Source of the DNA: Chthoniobacterales bacterium
Lineage (GTDB): Bacteria > Verrucomicrobiota > Verrucomicrobiia > Chthoniobacterales > UBA10450
Direction: 5' to 3'
Length of the DNA stretch: 64,000 bases
Assembly: GCA_035274845.1 (NCBI GenBank)
Contig: DATENU010000015.1
Coordinates: 310,001-374,000, forward strand
In this document: positions 63,254 to 64,000 of the stretch, piece after piece
Layout: each line of letters begins with the position of its first letter
Numbering within the stretch: the first letter of the stretch is position 1
Program-made: the position numbers and the translations under genes
Notes under the pieces: model-generated
Databases searched by the model: none
What the model was told of the DNA's origin: nothing
Seen by the model: only the letters and a program-made list of their open reading frames with translations

Positions 63254-64000
63254 TCACTTCACCGGAACGCGCGCGGCAAACCTTTCCTCAACGACCTCGA
63301 CCTCCGGCTGCGCCACTCTCTCCTCGGCGCCGGCCAGGGCGATCGCCTCGTCATAGTGGGCCTCCAGCTGCCTGATCTGCTCGCGCTGCTCGAAATTCGC
63401 GGCCACCGATTCGCTGGCCAGGGCGCCCATTTCCCGAAACGCGAACGGGGAACGAACCAGGTTTTTCATCGCGGCGGCGAGGGCTTCAAAATCCCGTTCT
63501 TCCACCAGGCTCCCGGACCGGCCTTCCTCAACCGCTTCGGGAATTCCTCCATGTTTTGTGGCGAGGACGGCGAGTCCCGTCGCCATCGCTTCAAGAATCG
63601 AATTCGGAATTCCTTCCTGGTTCTGGTCGGGCGGCGTTTCGCTCGGATGGAGGAAGCAATGCGAGCTCGCGTAAAGGTCGAGCAATTCCTGTTGGGAAAG
63701 AAATCCGCGGAAATGGACCTTGGAAACAATTCCGAGCTCCTCGGCCAGTTCTTCCAGGTGCGACTGGAGAGGGCCCTTCCCGGCAATGATCAGTTCGGCG
63801 TTGGGAAATTCCTTCTGGAAAATGGCGAAGGCGCAGAGGGAGGTGGCCACCCCTTTTTTCGGGATGAGCCGGCAGGCCTGCATGAAACGCCAGCGGCCAT
63901 TCGTGGGCGCGTCTCGCCGAATGAACGGAAATTCGTGCAACGGCACGCCGGTCCGATTGATCCGCAAACGCTCGGGCGGACAGCCGAGAGTCAGCAGTCG
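63254..64000 (-). CDS. Glycosyltransferase family 4 (5' end outside window)
   Basis: The frame runs open to the window edge; ~248 C-terminal residues are visible. QACRLIPKKGVATSLCAFAIFQKEFPNAELIIAGKGPL and HPSETPPDQNQEGIPNSILEAMATGLAVLATKHGGIPEAVEEG match the C-terminal Rossmann domain of GT4 enzymes, with the EX7E motif (E in EGIPNSILE). It moves a nucleotide-sugar donor onto a glycan or lipid, probably in envelope polysaccharide synthesis. Its stop is ~190 bp upstream of atpB, same strand. Confidence 0.88.
   Translation of the reverse strand, partial: RLLTLGCPPERLRINRTGVPLHEFPFIRRDAPTNGRWRFMQACRLIPKKGVATSLCAFAIFQKEFPNAELIIAGKGPLQSHLEELAEELGIVSKVHFRGFLSQQELLDLYASSHCFLHPSETPPDQNQEGIPNSILEAMATGLAVLATKHGGIPEAVEEGRSGSLVEERDFEALAAAMKNLVRSPFAFREMGALASESVAANFEQREQIRQLEAHYDEAIALAGAEERVAQPEVEVVEERFAARVPVK

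Overview
The window is GC-rich chromosomal DNA that most resembles a soil Verrucomicrobiota, probably of the Chthoniobacterales/Spartobacteria type. The reasons are the style of the secreted Kelch and NHL proteins and their shared C-terminal domain, the very dense short palindromic repeats between genes, the LpxI-type lipid A enzyme (Gram-negative envelope), and the mix of housekeeping genes. The placement rests on recognition, not on a database search. There is no rRNA operon, CRISPR array, intact prophage or replication origin.

Layout. 0-12.5 kb: a truncated TMTC-like membrane protein, trhO, dinB, a UPF0173 hydrolase, an LTxxQ periplasmic protein, a PEP mutase/isocitrate lyase-family enzyme, a tandemly duplicated segment carrying a broken gene end, an orphan secretin N-domain protein, a DUF885 peptidase and an Omp85-like barrel. 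12.7-19 kb: one ORF joining 2-oxoacid dehydrogenase E1 (alpha+beta) to E2, a tRNA-like gene with an oversized anticodon loop, then thrC and lysC. 19.4-22.1 kb: an accessory patch flanked by 18-bp direct repeats and holding IS1- and IS110-type remnants. 22-33 kb: secreted proteins, with three tandem seven-repeat Kelch paralogues and one NHL-propeller protein that share a C-terminal domain. 33-41.3 kb: housekeeping blocks tlyA-nadK and comF-accD-folC, plus acpS and pdxJ. 41.4-48.5 kb: small stress/unknown proteins, an M48 protease, a prolyl oligopeptidase and an Ivy-like lysozyme inhibitor. 48.5-51.4 kb: small unknown genes separated by two attC-like sites, which looks like an integron cassette cluster without an integrase, then DUF1801 and a frameshifted SEC-C gene. 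52-56 kb: chrA, tRNA-Ala, a TonB-C protein and lpxI. 56-63 kb: the complete F1Fo ATP synthase operon (a-c-b-delta-alpha-[ORF6N]-gamma-beta-epsilon) with a foreign ORF6N gene between alpha and gamma. The end holds a partial family-4 glycosyltransferase.

The most distinctive feature is the intergenic space. At least six families of foldback repeats recur, many with terminal inverted repeats like miniature transposable elements. One copy lies in frame inside coding sequence and forms the linker of the E1-E2 fusion. Two 163-bp copies bracket a single gene. A ~225-bp family is present three times, twice as part of a ~490-bp tandem duplication.

All functional calls come from reading motifs. Start codons were moved inward where a signal peptide, paralogue alignment or upstream repeat showed that the longest ORF is too long.
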